Below are positions 34,530 through 42,901 of a stretch of 64,000 bases of DNA, piece by piece. The notes below the pieces were generated by a model, which saw nothing but the letters and a program-made list of their open reading frames with translations, was not told where the DNA came from and did no database searches. How positions within the stretch are numbered: position 1 is the stretch's first letter; each line of letters starts with the position of its first letter. The position numbers and the translations under genes are program-made. This DNA comes from Gammaproteobacteria bacterium. GTDB lineage: Bacteria > Pseudomonadota > Gammaproteobacteria > Acidiferrobacterales > Sulfurifustaceae. The stretch spans positions 1 through 64,000 of the forward strand of contig JAOTWF010000004.1 in the NCBI GenBank assembly GCA_029863005.1, written 5' to 3'.

Positions 34530-37283
34530 ATGAGTCCTAAGAACGGAAACAAGAAAAAGCCTGCCCGGAAGGGGCCGGCACGCGGCAAAAAACTGAGCCC
34601 ACTGATCCTGGTGGATGGCTCATCCTATCTCTACCGCGCGTTCCACGCCATGCCGGCGCTCGCGAATTCGCGTGGCGAGCCGACAGGGGCGGTGTACGGC
34701 GTGACCAACATGCTGCGGCGCCTGCTCGCAGAATACGACAGCGACCACATTGCGGTGGTGTTCGACGCCAAGGGCAAGACTTTTCGCGACGACCTCTATC
34801 CTGAGTACAAGGCCAACCGCCCGCCGATGCCGGACGATCTGTCGCGCCAGATCGAGCCGATCCACGCCATCGTGCGCGCGCTCGGCTTGCCACTGATCCA
34901 GATCGAGGGTGTCGAAGCCGACGACGTGATCGGGACGCTGGCGCGCGCCGCCGCCGCCGAGGGGCGTGAGGCCGTGATTTCCACCGGCGACAAAGACATG
35001 GCCCAGCTCGTGGACGAGCACGTGCAATTGATCGACACCATGCAGGACGCAGTCTACGACCGTGACGCGGTCGCGGCGAAGTTCGGCGTGACCCCGGAGC
35101 AGATGGTGGATTACCTGGCACTGGTCGGCGACACCTCGGATAACATCCCGGGCGTGCCTGGGGTGGGGCCTAAGACGGCGGCCAAGTGGTTGCAGGAATA
35201 CGAATCGCTCGATCAGATCGTCGCACACGCAAACGACATCAGCGGCCGCGCGGGCGAGAGCCTGCGCGGGGCCATGGGCCACCTGCCATTGTCGCGCCAG
35301 CTCGCCACCATCAAGTGCGACGTGGATCTGAAACTAAACCCTGCCGACCTCATACGAACGGAACCGGACAGCGCGCAACTGCGTGAGCTGTTTGCGCGTC
35401 TGGAATTCAAGACCTGGCTGGCCGATCTGGGTGGCGCGAACGCTCCCACTGATGAGTCCACGCCCGTGGCCTTGAGCGCGAAGTATCAGATGATTACCGA
35501 TAACCAGGCCCTGGATGCATGGCTCGACCGCTTGCGTAAGGCCGAGCTGATCGCTTTTGACACCGAGACCACCAGCCTCGAGGCCGTCCGGGCCGAGATC
35601 GTGGGGGTGTCGTTTACCGACCGTGACGGGGAGGGCGCGTACGTGCCGCTCGCGCACGACTATCCCGGCATGCCGGCGCAGCTTGACCGTGACGCCGTGT
35701 TGAAAAAGCTGAAACCCCTGCTGGAGGATTCCAAGCTTCCCAAAGTTGGTCAGAACTTTAAGTACGATTTTAACGTGCTGGCAAATTACGGTGTCACACT
35801 TTCCGGCATGCGTTACGACACCATGCTCGAATCCTACGTGCTGGATTCAACCGCCTCGCGCCACGACATGGATTCGCTCGCGCTTAAGTACCTCGGCTAC
35901 AAGACCCTGAAATACGAAGATGTCGCCGGCAAGGGCAAGCACCAGATTAATTTCAGCGAGGTGCCGCTCGACCGCGCCACGGCCTACGCCGCCGAGGATG
36001 CTGACATCACTTTCCGCTTGCACCAGCACCTGTGGCCACGGTTGAATGAAACACCGTCTCTGGTGAAGCTGTTCAATGACATCGAAATGCCGCTGGTGCC
36101 GGTGCTGGCGCGCATGGAGCGCCACGGCGTGCTGATCGACATCGATATGCTTCGGAAGCAGAGCCATGAACTCGGCAAGCGCGTGCTCGAGATCGAGCAC
36201 GAGGCACACAAGCTCGCGGGCCAGCCATTCAACATGGGCTCGCCCAAGCAGATTCAGGAGGTGCTGTACGACAAGCACAAGCTGCCGGTGCTCAAAAAAA
36301 CTCCCACCGGCCAGCCGTCCACGGCGGAGGAGGTGCTCCAGGAACTGGCGTTGGATTACCCGCTGCCGCAGCTCATCCTCGAATTCCGCAGCCTCTCGAA
36401 GCTCAAATCCACTTACACCGACAAGCTGCCGGAAATGATTAATCCTGAAACCGGGCGCGTGCACACCTCGTATCACCAGGCGGTCGCGGCGACTGGGCGC
36501 CTGTCCTCGACCGATCCGAATCTTCAGAACATCCCGGTGCGCACCGCGGAAGGAAGGCGCATTCGCCAGGCGTTTATCGCTGCGCCCGGTTATCAGATTA
36601 TGTCCGCGGACTATTCACAGATAGAGCTGCGCATCATGGCACATCTCTCCGGTGACAAGGGATTGATCCAGGCCTTCGCCGAGAAGCGTGACGTGCACCG
36701 CGCCACGGCGTCGGAGGTGTTCGGTGTCGATCCACAGCGCGTGACGGATGACATGCGCCGCGCTGCCAAGGCCATCAACTTCGGACTCATCTACGGCATG
36801 TCGGCTTTCGGGCTGGCCAAGCAATTGCGCATCGAGCGCGTGGCAGCGCAGGAATATGTCGAGCGGTATTTCACGCGCTACCCCGGCGTGCGCGAGTTTA
36901 TGGATCGCACGCGCGAGACCGCGCGCCGCCAGGGTTACGTCGAGACGCTGTTCGGCCGGCGGCTGCACACGTCCGAAATCAACGCCGCCAACATGAACCG
37001 GCGCCAGGCCGCCGAACGCGCCGCCATCAATGCGCCGATGCAGGGTACGGCCGCGGATCTGATCAAGCTCGCGATGATCACGGTGGACCGCTGGATTTCA
37101 AATTCAAAATCGGATATCCGCATGATTATGCAGGTGCATGATGAACTGGTTTTCGAGGTGGCAGAAAAGGAGGTGGAGTCAGCTCGGGAATACGTGCGCC
37201 GCGCGATGAGCGAGGTGGCAGAAATATCCGTACCGCTGGTGGTGGATATCGGGCAGGGCGGGAATTGGGATGAAGCCCATTGA
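34530..37283 (+). CDS. polA: DNA polymerase I
   Basis: LILVDGSSYLYRAFHAMP; DTETTSLEAVRAEIVGVSF (3'-5' exo); SADYSQIELRIMAHLSGD; start at ATG 34530. Confidence 0.98.
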   Translation: MSPKNGNKKKPARKGPARGKKLSPLILVDGSSYLYRAFHAMPALANSRGEPTGAVYGVTNMLRRLLAEYDSDHIAVVFDAKGKTFRDDLYPEYKANRPPMPDDLSRQIEPIHAIVRALGLPLIQIEGVEADDVIGTLARAAAAEGREAVISTGDKDMAQLVDEHVQLIDTMQDAVYDRDAVAAKFGVTPEQMVDYLALVGDTSDNIPGVPGVGPKTAAKWLQEYESLDQIVAHANDISGRAGESLRGAMGHLPLSRQLATIKCDVDLKLNPADLIRTEPDSAQLRELFARLEFKTWLADLGGANAPTDESTPVALSAKYQMITDNQALDAWLDRLRKAELIAFDTETTSLEAVRAEIVGVSFTDRDGEGAYVPLAHDYPGMPAQLDRDAVLKKLKPLLEDSKLPKVGQNFKYDFNVLANYGVTLSGMRYDTMLESYVLDSTASRHDMDSLALKYLGYKTLKYEDVAGKGKHQINFSEVPLDRATAYAAEDADITFRLHQHLWPRLNETPSLVKLFNDIEMPLVPVLARMERHGVLIDIDMLRKQSHELGKRVLEIEHEAHKLAGQPFNMGSPKQIQEVLYDKHKLPVLKKTPTGQPSTAEEVLQELALDYPLPQLILEFRSLSKLKSTYTDKLPEMINPETGRVHTSYHQAVAATGRLSSTDPNLQNIPVRTAEGRRIRQAFIAAPGYQIMSADYSQIELRIMAHLSGDKGLIQAFAEKRDVHRATASEVFGVDPQRVTDDMRRAAKAINFGLIYGMSAFGLAKQLRIERVAAQEYVERYFTRYPGVREFMDRTRETARRQGYVETLFGRRLHTSEINAANMNRRQAAERAAINAPMQGTAADLIKLAMITVDRWISNSKSDIRMIMQVHDELVFEVAEKEVESAREYVRRAMSEVAEISVPLVVDIGQGGNWDEAH

Positions 37284-37374
37284 ACAAGTACTTATGGTAA
37301 TTCCGTAAAAAAGTAGTAACAAATTTTTTACAATTCGAAACCATTAGCATGAACTATTCCGGAATCTTCAAGTC

Positions 37375-37380
37375 TATAAT
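37375..37380 (+). promoter_or_regulatory. -10 element (TATAAT) of candidate sRNA
   Basis: agtcTATAATggcgttg; -35 not well conserved. Confidence 0.55.
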
Positions 37381-37386
37381 GGCGTT

Positions 37387-37504
37387 GACGAAAAGGATTC
37401 GTCTTATCCCGCTCCACCTCCCTGAGCGGGGTACGTTCCGGATGAACATCATCCGGGACATGTTCGGCCCCGGACACTCTCCCCTTGTCTCCGGGGCTTT
37501 TTTT
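37387..37504 (+). ncRNA. Candidate structured sRNA between polA and cytochrome c4
   Basis: Four consecutive stem-loops: GACGA/TCGTC, CCCGCTC/GAGCGGG (loop CACCTCCCT), CCGGATG/CATCCGG, GCCCCGGA/TCCGGGGC followed by TTTTTTT; TATAAT upstream; no ORF. Confidence 0.65.
37467..37504 (+). terminator. Rho-independent terminator
   Basis: gccccgga...tccggggc followed by ttttttt. Confidence 0.85.
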
Positions 37505-37541
37505 AGGCCCAAAATAAATTCATCGAAATTGATCTTGTAAA

Positions 37542-37569
37542 TTGACCGGGTAGCGGCCAGTGGTATATA
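37542..37569 (+). promoter_or_regulatory. Putative sigma70 promoter of cytochrome c4 gene
   Basis: TTGACC - about 16-17 bp - TATATA. Confidence 0.5.
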
Positions 37570-37649
37570 TAACCGGCCTGATTTTAACCCTTGCCGCCGC
37601 GTGGTCAGAAACTTCTGAGCGTTTTTTTCGCTTTCTGTTAGGGGGATTT

Positions 37650-38264
37650 ATGAGAACACGATTGTCTGTTTTAGCCGTCGCGAGTCTGTGGCTGATCATG
37701 ATTGCGCCCACACAGGCCGCGGGTGGCAATGTCGCGGCGGGAAAGGCCAAGGCGGCGGTATGCGCGGGTTGTCACGGAGTGGATGGCAACGGTGGCGCCG
37801 ACCCCCTGTGGCCCAAGCTCGCCGGGCAGAATGCGGATTACATCGCCAAGCAACTGGCCGATTTCAAAACAGGCAAACGCAAGGACCCCATCATGGCCGG
37901 TATGGTGGCGAATCTCAGCAAAACCGACATGCAGAACATCGGCGCCTACTACGCCAGCCTCAAGATCAAGCCGGGTGCCGCGCGTGACGCGCAGCTCGCC
38001 AAGCTGGGCGAGAAAATCTACCGCGGCGGCAATGCCAAAATGGGTGTATCCGCCTGCATGAGCTGTCACGGCCCCTCGGGCCACGGTATCCCGCCGCATT
38101 TCCCCAAGGTTTCCGGTCAACAGGCTGCCTATAATAATAAACAGCTGCTGGCCTTCAAAGCCGGTCACCGGGACAACGACGGCGACATCATGACTCGCAT
38201 TGCCTTCCGCATGTCGGAGCAGGAAATCAAGGCCGTTTCGGAATACATGTCCGGGCTGCACTGA
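37650..38264 (+). CDS. Cytochrome c4 (diheme)
   Basis: Signal peptide; two CxxCH motifs (CAGCH, CMSCH), two cytochrome c domains; adjacent to polA. Confidence 0.93.
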   Translation: MRTRLSVLAVASLWLIMIAPTQAAGGNVAAGKAKAAVCAGCHGVDGNGGADPLWPKLAGQNADYIAKQLADFKTGKRKDPIMAGMVANLSKTDMQNIGAYYASLKIKPGAARDAQLAKLGEKIYRGGNAKMGVSACMSCHGPSGHGIPPHFPKVSGQQAAYNNKQLLAFKAGHRDNDGDIMTRIAFRMSEQEIKAVSEYMSGLH

Positions 38265-38288
38265 TCCGCTAATCCTCTTAGCGTTCAT

Positions 38289-38314
38289 CCCGTGCCACCT
38301 TGAGACGGCACGGG
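38289..38314 (+). other. Stem-loop downstream of cytochrome c4
   Basis: CCCGTGCC - acctt gagac - GGCACGGG; no U-tract. Confidence 0.5.
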
Positions 38315-38415
38315 GAAAGTTTCTGCCGTCCGGCGGCAGGTGTCGGCCTTCGTCTGTCCGGCTCCCTTCCTTCTGCCCAAATGCGTCAACAGCGGATTCG
38401 ATAATCTATTATATA

Positions 38416-38428
38416 TATCAACAAGTTA
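38416..38428 (+). promoter_or_regulatory. IHF-consensus site
   Basis: TATCAACAAGTTA fits WATCAANNNNTTR exactly. Confidence 0.5.
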
Positions 38429-38443
38429 TGTTTAATACCAGCA

Positions 38444-38459
38444 TGGCATGAGTATTGCT
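38444..38459 (+). promoter_or_regulatory. Sigma-54 -24/-12 promoter
   Basis: TGGCATGAGTATTGCT fits TGGCAYRN4TTGCW; GG and GC separated by 10 bp. Confidence 0.75.
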
Positions 38460-38545
38460 CTACCTAAGTACAGAGAAACACGGAATCACGAGCGGGGTAG
38501 GCCGGGATTCCAAACAACCCTAACGGGGTAATTAAGGAGCAAACC

Positions 38546-38782
38546 ATGTTGAGCCACATCGTAAACCTGGTGAACGATTATGAGGTCATCCACGGCGCGC
38601 GGCCGAACCTCGTGTACATGAATGAAACGCATTACGGCTACCTGCGCGAAGAACTGCCGGGCGTACGCGACCATGACAACCTGGTCGCCATCCTGGGGGT
38701 GGACATTGCCCTCAGCGACGAGGCCATCCGTCCGCAGGTCGCCACCGTGCGGTTTGCTTCCGAGAATATACTGGTCAGCTAA
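38546..38782 (+). CDS. 78-aa small conserved-looking protein, function unknown
   Basis: Strong SD (aaggagcaaaccatg); MLSHIVNLVNDYEVIHGARPNLVYMNETHYGYLREELPGVRDHDNLVAILGVDIALSDEAIRPQVATVRFASENILVS; flanked by sigma-54 promoter and terminator. Confidence 0.75.
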   Translation: MLSHIVNLVNDYEVIHGARPNLVYMNETHYGYLREELPGVRDHDNLVAILGVDIALSDEAIRPQVATVRFASENILVS

Positions 38783-38848
38783 GCCACAGCAGAAGGAACT
38801 GCTCGTCGCCAAGCCAAAAGAGTAGAACAGTTGTGTGGGGTGCACTCA

Positions 38849-38875
38849 CGGGCCGGGAAACCGGCCCGTTTTTTT
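38849..38875 (+). terminator. Rho-independent terminator
   Basis: CGGGCCGG-gaaa-CCGGCCCG followed by TTTTTTT. Confidence 0.9.
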
Positions 38876-40154
38876 ACAGAGTTTTGAAAACCTTTTCCGC
38901 CTTATCCAGGGTTTCATCGATATCAGACTCGGTATGCGCGCTTGATACGAACCCCGCCTCAAAAGCGGATGGTGCGAGATACACTCCCTCCCGCAACATC
39001 CCGTGGAAAAACTTCTTGAATTGTTCGATGTCGCAAGCCATGACTTGCGCAAATCGAGTCACGGGATTTTCAACGGTGAAGAAAATCCCAAACATTCCAC
39101 CTACATGTTGGGCGGTGAGCGATACACTGCTGCGCTGGGCGCGCCCTTTGAGGCCCTCCGCCAGCATGGCGGTCTTTGCGGTCAGCGCCTCAAAGAAGCC
39201 CCGCTGTGAAATCTCTTTCAGGGTAGCGAGCCCGGCCGCGAGCGATACCGGATTGCCTGACAGCGTCCCCGCCTGATACACCGGCCCTTCCGGCGCGAGT
39301 TGAGCCATGATGTCGGCGCGCCCGCCAAAGGCCCCGACCGGCAGGCCGCCGCCGATGACTTTGCCCAGCGTGGTGAGGTCGGGCTGGATGCCATAGTGCG
39401 CCTGCGCCCCCCCCAGGGCCACGCGAAAGCCGGTCATGACCTCATCGAAGATCAGCAGCGCGTCGTGTTTTGTGCATTCTTCTCGCAGCGTTTCAAGGAA
39501 ACCTTTTACCGGCGGCACGCAATTCATGTTGCCGGCGACTGGCTCGACGATCACACAGGCAATGTCTTTCCCGAGCTTGTCGAACACCTCGCGCACCTGC
39601 ACGGCGTTGTTGTATTCGAGCGTAAGCGTGTGGCTGGCTAGGTCCGCCGGTACGCCGGGCGAAGTCGGCACGCCGAGCGTGAGCGCGCCCGAGCCAGCCT
39701 TGACCAGCAGCGAATCGGCATGGCCGTGATAGCAACCCTCGAATTTCACGATCGCCTCGCGCCCGGTAAACCCGCGCGCGAGGCGAATCGCGCTCATGGT
39801 GGCCTCGGTGCCGGAGCTGACCATGCGTACTTTTTTTATGGAAGGGATGAGGCGGCAGATAAGTTCGGCCATTTCGACCTCGATGCGCGTCGGTGCGCCG
39901 AAGCCAAGGCCGTACTCCATGGTTTCCTGCACAGCCGCCATCACCTTGGGATGTGCATGGCCCAGGATCATCGGCCCCCAGGAGCCGACGTAGTCGATGT
40001 AGCGCTTGCCGTCTTCATCGATGACATGGGGCCCCTGGCCGCGCGCCAGGAACAAAGGCTCGCCGCCCACGCCCTTGAACGCGCGTACCGGCGAGTTGAC
40101 GCCACCGGGGATGTGTTTCTGTGCGCGCTTGAAGAGGTCGGAGGAAGTCGTCAT
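38874..40154 (-). CDS. hemL: Glutamate-1-semialdehyde 2,1-aminomutase
   Basis: [46 protein letters not shown]...[20 protein letters not shown]. Confidence 0.97.
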   Translation of the reverse strand: MTTSSDLFKRAQKHIPGGVNSPVRAFKGVGGEPLFLARGQGPHVIDEDGKRYIDYVGSWGPMILGHAHPKVMAAVQETMEYGLGFGAPTRIEVEMAELICRLIPSIKKVRMVSSGTEATMSAIRLARGFTGREAIVKFEGCYHGHADSLLVKAGSGALTLGVPTSPGVPADLASHTLTLEYNNAVQVREVFDKLGKDIACVIVEPVAGNMNCVPPVKGFLETLREECTKHDALLIFDEVMTGFRVALGGAQAHYGIQPDLTTLGKVIGGGLPVGAFGGRADIMAQLAPEGPVYQAGTLSGNPVSLAAGLATLKEISQRGFFEALTAKTAMLAEGLKGRAQRSSVSLTAQHVGGMFGIFFTVENPVTRFAQVMACDIEQFKKFFHGMLREGVYLAPSAFEAGFVSSAHTESDIDETLDKAEKVFKTL

Positions 40155-40182
40155 GGTTTCGCCAGATTCTGGATAAACAAGG

Positions 40183-40830
40183 TTATTTCCGTGATTTTGG
40201 TTTTGTGAACAGTCTCGCATAGCGCCGCGCGGCAGCACGGACATCGTCCTGCCCGAACACGCCTTCGATTACGGCCAGCGCGTCGGCCCCGGCGGCGACG
40301 AGATGGGCACCATTTTCCGGGGTGATGCCACCGATGGCAACCACGGGGAGGCGCAGCTTCTGCTTGGCGGCGCACAGCAATTCAAGGTTGGCGCGCACCG
40401 CCTGCGGCTTGGTGTGCGAGGGGTAGAAACTGCCGAAGGCGATATAGTCCGCGCCCTGCGCTTGTGCCTGCTCGGCACGCGCCAGCTCGTTGTAGCAGGA
40501 CACACCGATGATCGCTTGCTGGCCGAGCATGGTGCGCGCCTCGGCGAGCGCGGCGTCTTCCCGCCCCAAGTGCACGCCGCTCGCCCAGGCCTGCTTCGCC
40601 AGCTCAATATCGTCGTTGACGAGGAACAGCACGTTGTGTTGCCGGCAGAGTTTGGCAATTTCCCGGGCCTGCCCGAGACGCGACTCGGCATCGTGTTTTT
40701 TATCCCGGTACTGAATGACGCGCGCCCCGCCGAGAATGGCTTCGCTGACGGCCTTGGGCAGCTTTGCGTCATCCAGGTACTGGGTGTCGGCAATGGCGTA
40801 GAGCCCAGCAAGGCGCGGTGAAATGATCAT
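40183..40830 (-). CDS. thiE: Thiamine-phosphate synthase
   Basis: [12 protein letters not shown]...[26 protein letters not shown]...[17 protein letters not shown]...[11 protein letters not shown]. Confidence 0.95.
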   Translation of the reverse strand: MIISPRLAGLYAIADTQYLDDAKLPKAVSEAILGGARVIQYRDKKHDAESRLGQAREIAKLCRQHNVLFLVNDDIELAKQAWASGVHLGREDAALAEARTMLGQQAIIGVSCYNELARAEQAQAQGADYIAFGSFYPSHTKPQAVRANLELLCAAKQKLRLPVVAIGGITPENGAHLVAAGADALAVIEGVFGQDDVRAAARRYARLFTKPKSRK

Positions 40831-41054
40831 TATGTTTATCGGATAAAGTTTGTTCCGCGTTACAAACGGTCCAGGGGCTCTTCACCGTCCGTCCGGTTCC
40901 GCACTTGGGTGGAAATTATCGTGGTCGATACAATCGCGACGACTGCCTCGTCCATCTTTCGTTGTCCAATATAATCGATAGGGTTCTATTGTCAGAGTAG
41001 ATTATACGGCGTAGGGTGCCAGATTATACGGCGATTTTGAATTCGAATTTATTG

Positions 41055-41366
41055 TTAGACGCAGAAGGCGAAATTCGAATGAACAAGGAATGGCACAAGG
41101 CAAACAAATTGTCGCCGAAGGCATTACTTGAAGATCGAATCCGATGGCATCTAGCTCATGCGAAGAAGTGCGGATATCGCCCCATACCAAAATCCATTCT
41201 CGCAGGAATTAAAGAAAGAAAGCTGCAGTGAACAAAAACAAAAAAGCCAATTACGCGTATACCGATGCCCAAAGGGAGATCGCGTCTAACAATGTGTTCG
41301 AGACAGATGCGGTAATACAGCACTCCGTTTCCAATTTTTACGGTGGCGGCTCGACACAACAACACG
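41055..41366 (+). mobile_element. Putative solitary integron gene cassette
   Basis: Bounded by G^TTAGACGC (41054-41062) and G^TTAAAT (41366-41372); contains one short ORF followed by an attC-like site. Confidence 0.6.
41079..41231 (+). CDS. 50-aa small protein of unknown function (cassette ORF)
   Basis: MNKEWHKANKLSPKALLEDRIRWHLAHAKKCGYRPIPKSILAGIKERKLQ; internal ATG of ORF 41016-41231. Confidence 0.7.
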   Translation: MNKEWHKANKLSPKALLEDRIRWHLAHAKKCGYRPIPKSILAGIKERKLQ

Positions 41367-41372
41367 TTAAAT
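41282..41372 (+). other. attC-like recombination site
   Basis: R'' GTCTAAC (41284-41290), L'' TGTGTTCGAG, L' CTCGACACA (one unpaired base), R' GTTAAAT (41366-41372); 89 nt. Confidence 0.6.
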
Positions 41373-41407
41373 TTTCTAAATACGTGGTTCCAGGAAAGTG
41401 AGCACAA

Positions 41408-42019
41408 ATGAAATCTGTTAACTGGGACGGAAAAAAGATTTATCCATCCAAGATTGTATGTATCGGCCGAAATTATGCCGAACATATCAAGGAGTTTGAC
41501 AACGAGGCTTCACAAGAACCTGTCATATTTATGAAGCCGAATTCGGCCCTCTCGAATGAAATCCATTCCAGTAAAAACGATGTAATTCATTATGAAGGAG
41601 AAATAGCTTTCTTGATAAGTTCCGGCGAACTCAAAGGTATTGGGTTCGGGCTGGATCTCACCAAGCGGGAACTGCAATATGAATTGAAGGGCAAGGGTTG
41701 GCCCTGGGAGCGCGCCAAGGCCTTTGATAACTCCGCCGTATTCAGTGAATTTGTGACATTCGGCGGCAACATCCGTGATTTGAGAATGGAATTTTACATC
41801 AATGGCGCCTTGGCCCAGGTCGGCAGTTATGACCTGATGATCAGCAAGCCGAAGCAAATGCTAAACGAAGCCAAAACTTTCCTTTCCTTTGAAGACGGTG
41901 ATTTATTGATGACCGGAACGCCGAAAGGCGTGGGTCCTGTTAAGGCTGGCGATAAGTACCTCGGCAAGATCTTCGAAAAAGACAAGTTGATTGTTGAAGG
42001 TTCCTGGGTCGTGAAATAA
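41408..42019 (+). CDS. Fumarylacetoacetate hydrolase-family protein
   Basis: KIVCIGRNYAEHIKEFDNE...PVIFMKPNSAL...YEGEIAFLIS...DGDLLMTGTPKGVGPVKAGD. Confidence 0.92.
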   Translation: MKSVNWDGKKIYPSKIVCIGRNYAEHIKEFDNEASQEPVIFMKPNSALSNEIHSSKNDVIHYEGEIAFLISSGELKGIGFGLDLTKRELQYELKGKGWPWERAKAFDNSAVFSEFVTFGGNIRDLRMEFYINGALAQVGSYDLMISKPKQMLNEAKTFLSFEDGDLLMTGTPKGVGPVKAGDKYLGKIFEKDKLIVEGSWVVK

Positions 42020-42082
42020 AAAAATCACTAATCAGTTGAGTGGCGATGTTTCGACTTCTCCACTCGAAACTTGCTTCTCCCG

Positions 42083-42901
42083 TCAGGATTCATCACCCTC
42101 CGGCTCATCCATCTCCCAGGCCCAGTACAGCCGGTTCGGTAGCAGCTGGCCCATGCCCGGGCGAAAACCGTGTTTCAGGCTTTCCCAGGTGTAGCGCAGG
42201 GCCTCGCCCACGGCATTGATCGGATCGAGCCCGTGCGCCAGCGACGCCGCACAGGCGGAGGCGAGCGTGCAGCCCGAGCCGTGGAAACTTCCGGGCAGGC
42301 GCTCGAACACGAAAGTTTCCAGCAGGCGCATGTTGCCGTACAGGCGGTGGATGACCTCAGGCGATTTCTCGTGCGTGCCGGTGATCAGCACGAACTCGCA
42401 TCCGAGCGACATCAGCTCCTGCGCACAGGCATCGATCGTGTCGGCATCGGAGGCAAGCGCGCGCGCCTCGAGGCTGTTGGGCGTAATCAACGTGCACTGC
42501 GGGATCAGCAAGGTGCGCAGGGCGCCGTCGAGCATGCTGTCGGCGAGCGCATCGCCGCCGCCCGAGCGCTGGATGGGGTCGAGGATGAGCGGGATGTCCG
42601 GATAATCCTCGACGATCCCCGAGACGGCCGTGGCCACCTCACTGCTGCCGAGCATGCCGACCTTGAAAGCGGTCACCGGCATGTCTTCCAGCACCGCGCG
42701 TGCTTGCGCAATCACAAGTTCCGTCTCGGTGCAGGCGAACTCCTTGATGCCGGCCGTGTCCTGCGCGGTGACGGCGGTGACAACCGGGGCCGGGTGACAC
42801 CCAAGGCTCGCGAGCGTCAGCACGTCGGCGGCGATGCCGGCACCGCCGGAGGGGTCGGTGCCGGCGAACACCAGAACCACGGGCGGCGTGGAGTGGCTCA
42901 T
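42083..42901 (-). CDS. thiD: Hydroxymethylpyrimidine/phosphomethylpyrimidine kinase
   Basis: VLVFAGTDPSGGAGIAADVLTLASLGCHPAPVVTAVTAQDT...GSFHGSGCTLASACAASLA. Confidence 0.95.
   Translation of the reverse strand: MSHSTPPVVLVFAGTDPSGGAGIAADVLTLASLGCHPAPVVTAVTAQDTAGIKEFACTETELVIAQARAVLEDMPVTAFKVGMLGSSEVATAVSGIVEDYPDIPLILDPIQRSGGGDALADSMLDGALRTLLIPQCTLITPNSLEARALASDADTIDACAQELMSLGCEFVLITGTHEKSPEVIHRLYGNMRLLETFVFERLPGSFHGSGCTLASACAASLAHGLDPINAVGEALRYTWESLKHGFRPGMGQLLPNRLYWAWEMDEPEGDES

Noticed and set aside
41228-41401. 57-aa ORF (GTG start overlapping the 50-aa stop; MNKNKKANYAYTDAQREIASNNVFETDAVIQHSVSNFYGGGSTQQHVKFSKYVVPGK), below the track's size cut-off
   Set aside because: It runs straight through the attC-like site, which better explains the sequence constraints. 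Kept only as an alternative if the cassette call fails.
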